This document shows positions 21,691 through 31,629 of a DNA stretch of 64,000 nt, in pieces. The stretch comes from Agrypnia vestita. Its lineage: Eukaryota > Arthropoda > Insecta > Trichoptera > Phryganeidae. The first letter of the stretch is position 1. Every line of letters starts with the position of its first letter. Location: NCBI GenBank assembly GCA_016648135.1, contig JADDOH010000133.1:62001-126000 (forward strand), written 5' to 3'. The notes under the pieces are model-generated. The model ran no database searches. It was not told where the DNA came from and worked only from the letters and a program-made list of their open reading frames with translations. The position numbers and the translations under genes are program-made.

Positions 21691-22140
21691 TCGTATATAA
21701 TTTTATTCTACTGTACATATGCGATTTTTTTCTTTCTGAAGTATTGTCATTTTTTTCAGCTCTTCTTCAATAACCGAAAATAGTATACTGCTGCAGTATT
21801 TTTGCACGATTCTGTTCTTCTCATTTTACCCATGAGTGAAATTTGTTTTGCTATTTATTTTGTTACTTATTTTGGGTTCAATAAAAAGTTTAGTGCATGA
21901 TTTATAATTACCCTCAAGTATTTTATATCAGTTGTTTCCTTGATTGCTTCCCCATCAATGATTATTGTTGATGCGTCTGGTATTCGTTTATTTCCAATGC
22001 TCATTACTTTTATTTTGATCATATTTAATAACACGATATATTTTAAGTCATTGATATTTGGTTAAGATCATGGTTTGTTTTTCTCATGATTTCTTTATTA
22101 TATTATCATTAATAAACAATGGAAATAAATAAATTAAATA
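21690..22140 (-). pseudogene. CR1/L2-like LINE RT fragment (thumb region)
   Basis: The minus strand, with stops and shifts, reads IMRKTNHDLNQISMT, IKVMSIGNKRIPD, then IIIDGEAIKETTDIKYLRVI and SLMGKMRRTES, then KYCSSILFSVIEEELKKM. These match the RT thumb and downstream block of CR1/L2-type LINEs (KTKVM...., IDGE.I..V...KYLGVII, FEYCSSILF...E..L..LQ). This protein style precedes the segment seen at 23313-23880, so both are probably the same family. They are separate fragments, since the order on the minus strand is wrong for one copy. Confidence 0.65.
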
Positions 22141-22199
22141 AAAAACTATGTCTACCTTGCGAAATTACATACATCGGCTGTGCGCTGACGAAGCAGCGC

Positions 22200-22410
22200 G
22201 ATGGATTAAAAAATAACAATTCCCGTCGATTACTAAGGTTTTAACTCTAGTAGAGTGAAAATATGGAATCCACTCCGTCTCGTATAGGTACAGAGCTGGC
22301 CGGTGGGCATAAATGCCGACATGCATTTTCAATGATGAATCGGGGGTGACATGCATAACTCACGTGATTGACAACCCCACATTTGGCTGAGGACAGGGGC
22401 GGCGAAGAGA
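22200..22410. promoter_or_regulatory. Non-repetitive island 4
   Basis: Complex unique sequence containing CACGTGATTGACA: an E-box core directly joined to TGATTGACA, which matches the Pbx/Exd-Meis/Hth composite site. CATAAATG and GGGGTGACATGC are nearby. Known motif, but function here is inference. Confidence 0.3.
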
Positions 22411-22419
22411 TGAAATCAT

Positions 22420-23310
22420 CAATTCATAATAGTCGTCAAAAACATTATTTCCTATTTTTACATTTTCGACCTCTCTAAAAATTTTTATAAATTTTAATTT
22501 TATTTCTTGTAAAAATTATTATTATCCCTTAAAGCAATTGATAATTTATTCTTATTAATTCAGATTGAACGAGTATCAATATTCACTAGTATTTTAAAAG
22601 CGTGGAAGATAGACTTACTAGAAGGAGGGATCAATTGAAGTCTGTATTTAGTGGATATCTTCAGCAAACAGTCGAGAAAGCTACAGATCGGAATAGATGA
22701 CGCCACATAGTTATGGATAACTCCCCTGTCAGCAGGATAGCAATAAAGTAAAAAATCCGACTCATGAGGGATGGAGCAAATTGATTTTAAATGTAGATAA
22801 ATGTAGGTAAATGGGGATAAATCTAAATGTTCTGTATACGGAAGAATTGGAAGGGAAAAGGAAGCTTCCAGTAATTGAGAAATGACGATCGAAATCCACG
22901 CAGACAAAACGGTGACACACTTTCACAAATATCTACTCACCTGATAGTGCCTAGAACCAGCGATAATAACGATATCGCATTCCAGAGGTGGTGATCGATT
23001 TTTGTGCCTCTTGCACTATTGAGCGATTATTTTGGATGAAGGAAAAAAGTTAGGTAGGAGGTGGATCGTGACGTAAATTCCAACAAAGTATATCGATTCA
23101 CTATCATAAATATCCACATCGAATCAACACATACTTAATAACACACGGCTTTACCGCTATTATACTCGTATATTGGGCACTTAGTCAATTCTAACGCTTG
23201 ACAGATGTCTGTGATGTTTTCATAGAAACTTAACGCATACGTTTATTCTATTTTATATCTTTTAATATTTCATCTATATGAATAAGAGATGAGAATTTTA
23301 CCTTGATTTT
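22420..23310. other. Mixed stretch with unassigned minus frame
   Basis: The 115-codon minus frame 22560-22907 (MSAWISIVISQLLEASFSLP and onward) has no stop and a hydrophobic/serine-rich composition but no domain I recognise. The DNA is unique in the window. No splice signals support it as an exon. Confidence 0.35.
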
Positions 23311-23312
23311 CG

Positions 23313-23880
23313 TATTAGATTTTTATTTATTTATATATCTTTATTTAGTTAACGATACATAATTGTTTATCATTATTTAATATTATAAACATTATATATA
23401 TAGATATATATATCTATATATATATATATTATATATATATTATATATATATAGATGTACACTTATTAAATAATATTTCTATTCAAACATTTTCCATTGTT
23501 ATGTGCCGTTTACATTCTTGTTTGAACATATCGATTCTGCTCAGTTTCCTCACACTTTCTGGCAGGCTATTATACTCATTTATTTCCCTTATAATAAACA
23601 CAGTTTTGTGTGTTTGTCTTTTTTCTATTTGGAATTCTTATTTTTTTTATGTATAAGTATATTTCATGTATTACGTCTATGTATCTCTGTGTTATATTTG
23701 ATCTTATTTTTAAAATATTTAGGCATTTTGTGGTTTAATATTTTCTGAATGGATATCATTGTATTTAATTTTAATCCTTGTTTTATATTAATCCAATTTA
23801 AATTTGAGAGCATCGTTTTAATTTTTGAATATCTGTTTCTCTGTAGAATTATTCTAGATAGATGTACGGAGATGTATGTA
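23313..23880 (-). pseudogene. CR1/L2-like LINE 3' end
   Basis: Minus strand from 23880: RIILQRNRYSKIKTMLSNLN, then KLNTMISIQKILNHKMPKYF, then (after a shift) ACQKV and a C-terminal block, followed by an AATAAA-like 3' tail (AACTAAATAAAGATATAT) at 23340-23313. The copy at 51648-52160 shares KLNT..FI.KIL..KMPKYF and the same tail. RIIL....Y..I..ML..L.W is typical of the end of CR1/L2-type RT. A TA-rich run (23396-23455) interrupts the 3' UTR. Confidence 0.8.
23396..23455. repeat. TATA microsatellite
   Basis: Imperfect TATATA run within the LINE 3' UTR at 23313-23880. Absent from the sister copy at 52 kb. Confidence 0.7.
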
Positions 23881-23884
23881 GAAT

Positions 23885-24470
23885 TTGAGGTACCTACTCA
23901 AAAAAAAATAGATTTTTGAAATTATTAAAACCAAATATAAAAACAAAAAACAAAATAGTAACTACCTAATATTTTATTACAATATATTTTCCTTCAATAA
24001 ATATAAACTTTTTCCATCGCAAGCACTAGCAAGTTTTTTATTTCTCATTTATATAAGGTCTTAGATTATGACTCAAAATACTCCGTCACACTAACGCTAT
24101 TAACTCTTGTTCCATCTATAAAATGCTGTGTAGATCTAATCAAGAAATAATCAGATGATGCTAGATCGGGGCCGTATAGAGAGAGTGATTTACATTTTTA
24201 TATCCTAGTGCATAAACTTAATCTCGTGATTTTTGTTCGGACGCCTGCCAATTTGTTATCTTAACTTGATTTGTGTGGTACCCATATCTCGTATTTCCAA
24301 ATTTTCTCAATTTTTTAAATATATCTTTGAACACTGTACCACGAAAACCAGTCATATTAGCTAACTTTTGATCTGACTTATCTGGATCGACCTCAAATTC
24401 GATCTTCAATATCAATTTTAGGTATTCCACTTGGAGGTTTGTAAAAATAAAACTCTTTTAATATTTAGGG
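23885..24470. other. AT-rich stretch with unassigned minus frame
   Basis: The 70-codon minus frame 24218-24430 (EVDPDKSDQKLANMTGFRG) has complex composition and is preceded on the plus strand by ACTCCGTCACACTAACGC. I cannot match it to a family. It may be a transposase scrap. Confidence 0.35.
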
Positions 24471-24472
24471 GG

Positions 24473-24587
24473 GTCGAGCCTCACTCCTATCCAGCAATTC
24501 AGTCCTAATTTTCATAGCATAGCTTGGTTAAAAAATAGTAAGAATATTGATGTAATACGTATTCTATGCACGCATTTCTACTCAGTT
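24473..24587 (+). mobile_element. SINE family A, 5'-truncated copy
   Basis: Begins near box B (GGTCGAGCCTCACTCCTATC), then the family body: TCCTAATTTTCATAGCATAG, AATAGTAAGAATATTGATGT and a T-rich end. The TIR element at 24588-25483 starts at its 3' end. Confidence 0.75.
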
Positions 24588-25483
24588 ACTTAGGGGGGGG
24601 TAAGGTTAATTCGTACAAAAATAGGCATGTTTTTGTGATTTTTTTGTGACGACACAGTTAAAATTTCTTTATTAAAACAAATGGTACATTTAAGTAAGAT
24701 ATTTGAAAAATATTGTGTAAAATTTTCAAGAAGAAATATTAAAAAATACGACAATGGCAGCAATTATTCGGACATGTCTCGGAAAAAAGTAGAATTGCGG
24801 TGTCCATCATAACTTGGTGCTAGATCATCTAAAATCAAAAAATCAAAGTTCATTCGTTAGATAACAGGTTTTCCCAGGTAACGCTGGGAGGGTTTTTTGA
24901 AATTTCAATTTTTCAATTTTTTGGAACACTTTGAAGGGAAAAACACGATTTTTTGCGAAAAATATCGACTAATTTGTTATTAAAAAATAAAAATTAATAA
25001 CATAACTCGTAAATTATGTACAGAAATAGTCTTCAAAATTTCAAAAGGATCGGTGCAGTAGTTTTGAAGTAATGATGGACACCGACTATGAAAACGTGAG
25101 ATGTGGGGAAAACGCTTTAAAGTTTTGCACACTGTAAAATTCAAAATAAAACTAAACACTTATTTTATACTTACACATAATCGTCGATGCCATGTTCACA
25201 CAGCAAAGAGCTTTCATCATCTGCATCTTTTTGTCCTTGTCTACGCAAAACTCTTCTAATACAATAGCACGTCCGGTAGTCCTCAGGTGAGCGCGTGTCT
25301 TAGCTGCCCGAGCAGATATAGTAAATCAGTATCGCTCAAATGTTCATAATTTCGTCAATTTTGCTCCGATTGACTTGAAATTTTGACACAATATTTTTGC
25401 GATGTTATACATTCATTTAAAAAATTGAAAATAAAATGCAAAAAAAAAGTTAAAAACCTTACCCCCCCTTAATCCAGTTACTA
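24588..25483. mobile_element. TIR element with G/C-run ends
   Basis: Left end TTAGGGGGGGGTAAGGTT (24588) is inverted at the right end AACCTTACCCCCCCTTAA (25458-25475). CAGTTAC lies directly outside on both sides (24581-24587 and 25484-25490), a possible target duplication; alternatively the right TTAA and left TTAG mark a decayed TTAA target. The ~890-bp interior is mostly AT-rich but contains an odd GC-richer patch at 25180-25320. No transposase seen. Confidence 0.65.
25180..25320 (-). other. Exon-like patch inside the TIR element
   Basis: On the minus strand, a GC-richer ~125-nt patch is bounded by a CTCGGGCAG (acceptor-like) on its 5' side and GTGTAAGTATAA (donor-like GTAAGT) on its 3' side. 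Two frames are open: one reads SARAAKTRAHLRTTGRAIVL and VLEEFCVDKDKKMQMMKALC; the other reads SPEDYRTCYCIRRVLRRQGQ and ESSLLCEHGIDDYV then stop. I recognise neither. It could be a captured host exon or a relic of the parent element's protein. Confidence 0.3.
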
Positions 25484-25964
25484 AAAACAAACCAATCAGC
25501 CTTTAATAAAAAAAACAACATGTAGGTATAACGAAATTTTAAAATAAAATATTGTGATATTATGGAATGCAAGCTCTAACGAGTCGTCAATTGATTTCTG
25601 CCACGAGTAAATTTCCATATTTATATTTTTTGTTTTCTTTCTACGAGTGACGGCTTACGTCGAGGTAATAACATATTGGCGTGTTAGTAATTGTCGGGTA
25701 AAATCATTAATTACGGGTGGATGACGTAATGCACCGTAATAAAATTTTCATCAGAATTTGATTTGAATATATATTGGATAGCATTCCACATAATATCAAT
25801 GATTACTTTTATTTAATAGTTTTCTGGGCTTTTAGTTTGCTCACGCGTAATTTTTGAAATTGAACACATTTGCAGGCCGTCTGGAATGCAGAGATCCACA
25901 GAATGAAGTACACAACAGATTTTGAAAAGCTACGCATATACTCTTAATCGTTTATATTTAAAAA

Positions 25965-26342
25965 TATAAGCGTGGTTGTTATTGGTCATGTAATATAACT
26001 TTCTACTTGTCAGTCTTAATATGACCCATCGTACAAAATCACTTCGGTAGAAACCCAGCGCCATCTTTTGGTGAGCTCAGCAACTAGTTTCCCATATAAA
26101 TTTTAGTTTTAATATAACGCAGCGTACAAAAAGCCGTGAGCTTATTAACTAAGTTTCCATATAAAACATTGATAAATAAATTATAAAAGATTTATAGACT
26201 CATTAGTGAATCTGATATTGTCATAGAGAATACGTCTGTGTGCAAAATTTCAGTTCGATTGGACATTGGGAAGCGGGTGAAATATCGATTACAAGATTCC
26301 TTCTAGGCAGACAAACAGGTGAAGCTAATATAAGCGTGGTAA
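25965..26342 (+). mobile_element. Repeat family C, copy 1
   Basis: Shares with 35735-36065: TACAAAATCACTTCGGTAG near the start, GCGCCATCTTTTGGTGAGCT-like inner part, CGATTGGACATTGGGAAGCG, ACAGACAAA..AGGTGAAG and a terminal TAAGCGTGGTA. The CAGxTCGATTGGA phrase is also in family D elements, hinting at a common 3' module. No coding frame. Confidence 0.75.
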
Positions 26343-27780
26343 TATATTTCAATTGCTACAAACTGACAAACAGTTAAATTTAAAAGCAGTGGCGTTTCAG
26401 ATGCGGATGCGCAGGACCATGCATCCTCCCCTCCAAATTTTTTTTTGGTTGGTTATTGACACTTTATTATATGTATTTCATTTCTAAATTAGTACATAAT
26501 CTTTTTTTCTGTCTCAAACAAGCTTGCACCTGGGAAGATTAGTTGCATCTCAGTCACGGAGGAGGAATTTTACGGAAATAGGCATGACGAGGTTAATTTT
26601 TTTCAAAATTTTACAACAAAATAATAGATTTATATGTCTCATAAGTGCCAATAAAAAATGAACAGTTAATCTCTTTTTCAAAAATCATCCTCTTACTTCT
26701 TAACTTATTAAACCAATTTAAATTTTATCAGAAAATCAAAAGTTTTTCTACAATTCATAAAAAATTTGAAATAAATATAAGTTTATATTGCGAGGCTTCT
26801 ATGTTTTACATGAAGAGTAGGTATATTGAAAAATGATTTTAATGTAAGCATTTATTTTGAATAGAAATCGAATTGAAATATTTATCTCGTAATATTCCTT
26901 TGACAATTATTATCATATTTTTCAGATTTTATTATACGTATCGTATTATTTTGTCTGACAAATATTTATTTTGGACTTTTTTCTAAAATATATTGTATGC
27001 TTATATAAAATTTATGCTCATTCCAAGCGCTTTTAAAAAAAAGTATATTTTTTTACATTAAAACCATATCCAAGTTAAACACGAGTTGCTTTATCGCCTA
27101 ATCAAGTAGTATTTATCCGTAAATTTTAAATTCATTTTAGTATCCAACATTTTGGGCAACGTATTAACATTGCCAAATTGAATGTCTATAATTATAAAAT
27201 GTTTTTTTTTCGTAACCTTTATCTTAAAATCTCTCTGTATGCCATCTTACATAAGAAAGAAAAAAAAGGACAGTTATGTAGACAAGAGATTAAAAAATAC
27301 CTTTTCCACAATTAGTACAATTAGAGAAATTTCTTGGTATGCAGGAGTTATAAACACAAGGGTCAGATGGGACCCTTTGAGCAGCCTACAAACAACCCCT
27401 TAATAGCTACCCACCCTCAGTTAGCATGCTTTGTTTTGGAACGCTGTCAGATTAATGTAAAGGAAGGTGGATAATTTTCAGAAAAAATATATCTACATCT
27501 GTGACTTCAACATAAATTTTCTTGCTTTTTTTTGCACAAGCTGTTTATGCTCAAGGATATTTTGCTTAAAATGCATTTTGAATCAGTCGAAAATATGTTT
27601 TCATGGATTCGCCGCGGTGGAGAACGAAATGAACAATTCGAAAATTCTTTAAACCCAAATCAATGGACACGAACTTAAGCTGGAATATTATTCCGTAATT
27701 AGTCGCACTAGAATATTCCATTAGTCTCTGGTTTACTTCATTCGCACCGCTCATCTATTCACCCGTGTCTATGATCCTCT
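26343..27780. other. AT-rich stretch, nothing recognised
   Basis: 26385-26440 has GCAGTGGCG and a C-rich patch resembling an hAT-like terminus. Frames at 26645-26836 and 27182-27403 are lysine-rich or low complexity and unassigned. No exon is supported. Confidence 0.5.
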
Positions 27781-27836
27781 CCAACTGTCAAACGTTCTCT
27801 CTCGAATTTTTCCGCGTATACTAGACTGTTCGAATC

Positions 27837-28210
27837 TCAGTGTACATTTTAGCAGTTTTAGTTTTTAAAGTGTTCTCTGTGTATTTTGGATGTTATAGAA
27901 TGTTTTGGAAACAACTGAAAACTAGTGGAGTGCACGAGAATTTTCTACAAAACAATTATTATAAATTGCGTCGCAGCGGACACTAGAAAACAGTCTTGTT
28001 TTACAGAAAGCAACGGGCGCGGATTGAGGAGCAAAAATAGTTAGAAAAACAGTGCAAATTACGGAAAAGTGTTCCAATTCAGTTTGTATCTAGTGACTTT
28101 GTGTATTAAGCAAAATTTTAATTGATTTTAAGTGCTTCATTTGGATCCAACTGCCGCAAAACATATCGTAATTTATACAAGACAGAAAATTCTCGCATAT
28201 TCAACAACGC
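27837..28210 (+). other. Candidate noncoding first exon of a host gene
   Basis: Starts at an arthropod initiator TCAGTG (27837-27842, A at 27839) and ends at a perfect splice donor GTAAGT (28211-28216). Between lies ~370 nt of 5'-UTR-like DNA, moderately AT-rich with many AGTG/AAGTG words (for example TAAAGTGTTCTCTGTG and GGAAAAGTGTTCC) and only short upstream ORFs; the longest starts MFWKQLKTSGVHEN and stops after 28 codons. There is no TATA box at -30. Upstream TGTCAAACGT (27787-27796) and CTCTCTCG also occur at other promoter-like islands here. The next exon is not visible, so the intron is probably long or the gene leaves the window. Confidence 0.55.
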
Positions 28211-29330
28211 GTAAGTAAATTAATATTATTATTATTTTAAAAAAACAGCTCCAATTTTAATTGAGCGAAAAAAATGAAAAAATTAAACAAAAATACCACG
28301 CTCTGTTTATGTCCAACTTTGGTGTACATAATAAAAATTATTTCGGCTTAGTTTGCTTTGGCCCTATTTGAATTTAAACCTTGTTCTGTTAGTTTGCCGT
28401 TGTGGCCTTGTTTGTGGTCTGACGATGCTGCAAGGCGAATTCTGTCTGCATGAGGAAGCGAGTGTGTGTTCAGACAAATGTTTGCCTCACATAATATGCA
28501 CAGCATCTGTGTTTCTTAACTGAATTGTCTAACAAACTATGTTTATTCAAATCTCTGCACATTCTTTGATTTCGTTCGTGACGACGCAGTCATTGTAAAA
28601 TATGGTATTTTCGTAAAATACAAGAGAACAACAAAACATTAAAAGACATGAAGGACAGTTAATTATAAAATAAAGCCTTCCGTATTTATTCTACACGGTG
28701 GCTTTTCATTAATTGATTTGACACACTAATTATATTTAATTATATATATGTACTAACTTTTAATTGTTATATTTAATTAACTGGTGCTAGCATTTTTTGG
28801 AAATATATTATTTGATAATAGGAAAAATAATAAAAAATATAGTTTCAAGTATAATTTTTTATTTAAAGTTACAAAAATAAACGTTTACCTATTTTAATCG
28901 AGATCCTTATCAAAAATATTAAAAATAAACAAAAAGGTCTTCACTAGTCGATTGGGCTAATTCGTATATTGGAGTAATTCGTATATCGAAAATGGCGGCG
29001 CTTACACGCGTGACACAGTCATCTCGTCCTATCGGTGACTGAGTTGATACGGAGAACGAACGCGTTATATTAATAAGTAGAAAGAGAAAGAAAAAAAACT
29101 ACGAAAGTATAGGGTTAATTTATATATTATATTAATTGATAATAAATAATAATCACATACTGCACATGGGCAAAGAAGTATAAATTATTTTGGACTCGTT
29201 GATTTTTATAGAATCCGGTTATAGAGAACACCAAAAATATAAAACAGCAAATAAAATTCATGGATATAAAATATGGACAGACATAAAATTAGTACAATCA
29301 CATGAACATTTTTAAGTCTTTTCTAATTAT
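28211..29330. other. Presumed intron start; one promoter-like patch
   Basis: Follows the donor at 28211. 28985-29065 is a GC-richer patch with AAAATGGCGGCGCTTAC (AAATGGCGGC is a YY1/Pho-type word found in many insect promoters) and ACGGAGAACGAACGCG. The rest is AT-rich with no ORF. Confidence 0.35.
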
Positions 29331-29460
29331 TGTACTTCTTCTTCTTCTTCTTAATGCAGGATACATAGATAATCGTACAACTAACTGTAAAATATCCTTG
29401 TCTTAACACACATTCTTCTAGCTAGACAGACATAGTCCAACCACAATTGTAAATTTCACT
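29331..29460 (-). mobile_element. LINE 3' tail with AAG repeats
   Basis: Minus strand: CGATTATCTATGTATCCTGC, ATTAAG, then (AAG)n (29337-29352 as CTT on plus). An (AAG)n terminus is shared with the RTE-like LINE at 33460-33860. No protein part is recognisable here, so the call rests on the tail. Confidence 0.4.
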
Positions 29461-30080
29461 TTGTATAAATAAATATAAACTTAAGTCAAGGATACAATTT
29501 GATTTGAGGAACTAATACAGAAGTAAACATACCTATACCTTTTGGGTGAACTTCATTCTCGGCGTTTGAGTATTGAAATAATAGAATTCAAATACACAAG
29601 GCGACACACAACACGAAACTTTTGTATCTATAAGAGCTCTGCATCCCAACAACTTGAATGGCCGACGCCAAACTTTGAGATCAGCCTCTGTTTCAGTTGC
29701 AGAAAGGGTTATAGAATCGATCAGCTATAGCCAGAACAAGAAGTTTAGTGAACATGCGTCTGAGGCGGTAGGCCCAAAGGTGTGGAACTTTCCACTCTTC
29801 GTTATAGGAAACAGTGGCATCAGAAATTTTTACTTAAATAAACTCGTTTTCATATCATAAGTTCGTTAACAATTTTTAAATATTTGAAATACAAGTGAAT
29901 GTCAAAAAAGTTTAAAATTTTACGAAAATTGTGCTATATGAATTATACATTATTATCAAGTCTTTACCATGAAATTTCGTTTAGAAAAAATGAAACACTT
30001 TTTTTGAGAAAATTATATACCAAATTAATCGAAGAATTTGATATTATTGTCAATATATTTTGGCATTTTAATAGAAGTTC
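29461..30080. other. Unassigned stretch with two overlapping plus frames
   Basis: 29542-29730 and 29654-29860 overlap in different frames (NGRRQTLRSASVSVAERVIE in the second). Composition is more complex than the surroundings. I recognise no family; a decayed element is likely. Confidence 0.35.
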
Positions 30081-30083
30081 ATT

Positions 30084-30145
30084 GATGCCTTTGCTAAAGG
30101 AATCCTAGGGACGCCCATTCCCAAAATTCCTTTAGCAAAGATATC
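30084..30145. ncRNA. Pre-miRNA-like hairpin candidate
   Basis: CTTTGCTAAAGGAAT (30089-30103) is perfectly inverted at 30126-30140 and the pairing extends outward (GATGC against ATATC, one mismatch and one wobble) to 20 bp; GGG/CCC adds pairing inside the loop. About 62 nt with a 22-nt loop has the size of a small RNA precursor. Equally it may be a short inverted repeat of a lost element. I do not recognise a known miRNA seed. Confidence 0.35.
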
Positions 30146-30599
30146 GATTTTCTTTGATAGCATTTTTCACCGCCTCATCATTGTTAAAATTTGAACTGGT
30201 CCATATATCTCCTTGATGTCAGTGCAACATCATTAGCACGACGGAATTCATATAAGGAAAAAACTTGAATTTTCATTTTTTCCGTGGTCGCAAACACAGA
30301 AATATCAAGGAAAAAACTTACGGCGCAAAAAGAAATGAATAAGTAATTTTGGAAAAGCAATGTCATAGGTTTAAGATAACTTTCATTTGAATTTGGAATT
30401 CCATCTCGAATGCAATGCATCGAACTTAAAACACGCCGGTATTAGAAGACGGAAATTAATTCTGAAATGAAAGAAAAAATATGTACGAGTAGGTATATGG
30501 CTTCAAAAAATATATGGGAACACATTCCGAAATGAAAGAAAAAATATATGGTTTAGAAATGCTGCTCTATCTCCAAAAATATTAGCTGATATCATTGTG

Positions 30600-31230
30600 C
30601 TCAGCTGTTGTCAGATATTCATAACTCTGTGTACGTTTGGTCCTTGTGCAGGATCAGCTCGAGAGCTCTAGACTTCCGAAGTTATCTCAACATCAACCTA
30701 TATACTTTCCTTGGGCTTGTCCCTGACCCATGGTGCACCTGCAGTCCTTTGGAGTTGTGCTATTTTGATGGATGCGAGGGGTGAAATGAGGACTTGGAAG
30801 GCGTGAATCGGAATTCTATCCGGAAATCCAGTCTGCTACGTTGTGCTAAAAATTTGGAACTGTTCAAAGCCTTTTTGCGGGTATGATTTTTCGGGAACCT
30901 GGTTGATAGTGAATTTTTTCTGTTTAAGCTGTTTCTAGTGTGTTAGTGGACTTTGAGCTTTTTCTCTGCCGGCCGTGGTGCTTGTGCGTAATTAACTTTA
31001 TATTTTTATTTTTGTTCTCCTCTTTTTTTAACCCAGAAGTGAGGCGGCCTCCTCTAAGTTTCGCTCGATTTCCCGGCTTTCCATTTCCTCAATTTGTTTA
31101 TATATTTAGTTTCTGTTTTTGTTATGTTTCTGAATTATTTATTTTAATTTTAGATAATAATTTTTTAAAAATGTGTCCTTTAACATTAAAAAATATCAAC
31201 CAGGCGGCGAATGAGCAGGACCGATATAGA
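30600..31230 (+). other. Less AT-rich, mRNA-like stretch of unknown origin
   Basis: Reads like transcribed sequence (CTGCAGTCCTTTGGAG, GAAATGAGGACTTGGAAGGC). It carries a 101-codon frame at 30940-31245 that is hydrophobic then ends NINQAANEQDRYRSYSL. Its right end overlaps the region where the minus strand becomes RTE-like LINE. It may be part of that element read antisense. No domain recognised. Confidence 0.35.
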
Positions 31231-31239
31231 AGCTATAGC

Positions 31240-31625
31240 TTATAAAACGGTCCTGGGTAAGCGATGGGTCTCTTTCACATATATTTTCCTGCGCTTTTAT
31301 AGATAACTGAACAAAAAATTATAAGCCAGTTTCAGGTCTTCTATTCAATGCCACAACCAGCGTAGTAATCCAACTTTAATTGATTTTTCCACACTGGCGT
31401 TTTCAAACGTATCAAATAGTTGTGCATTGTATCTTTTTCTCCAGACATCGTATGATTTACGGGGTAGTAAATTCAACGGAGAATTTTTCTTTCAAAGACG
31501 TCGAAAGTCCTTTCATCGTGTTTTGTCAGTGTCCAAGTTTACAAAGCGTACAGGATACAGGAGCACAGGTCTTATGAGTGCTTTGTGTAGTTTGTTCTTT
31601 TTGAGAGAAGACGTGACTTGAATGG
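31240..31625 (-). pseudogene. RTE-like LINE ORF remnant
   Basis: Minus strand from about 31621: SSLKKNKLHKALIRPVLLYP, then NLDTDKTR, FRRL, then SYDVWRKRYNAQLFDTFENA and VEKSIKVGLLRWLWH. This matches the familiar block of arthropod RTE-like LINEs 'LYKTLIRPVLLYGSETWTLTK', 'W..RYN.EL', 'IK..RLRWLGH'. Two in-frame stops and a small frameshift show it is dead. Left boundary uncertain; it may reach the unassigned DNA below 31240. Confidence 0.75.
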
Positions 31626-31629
31626 TCGA

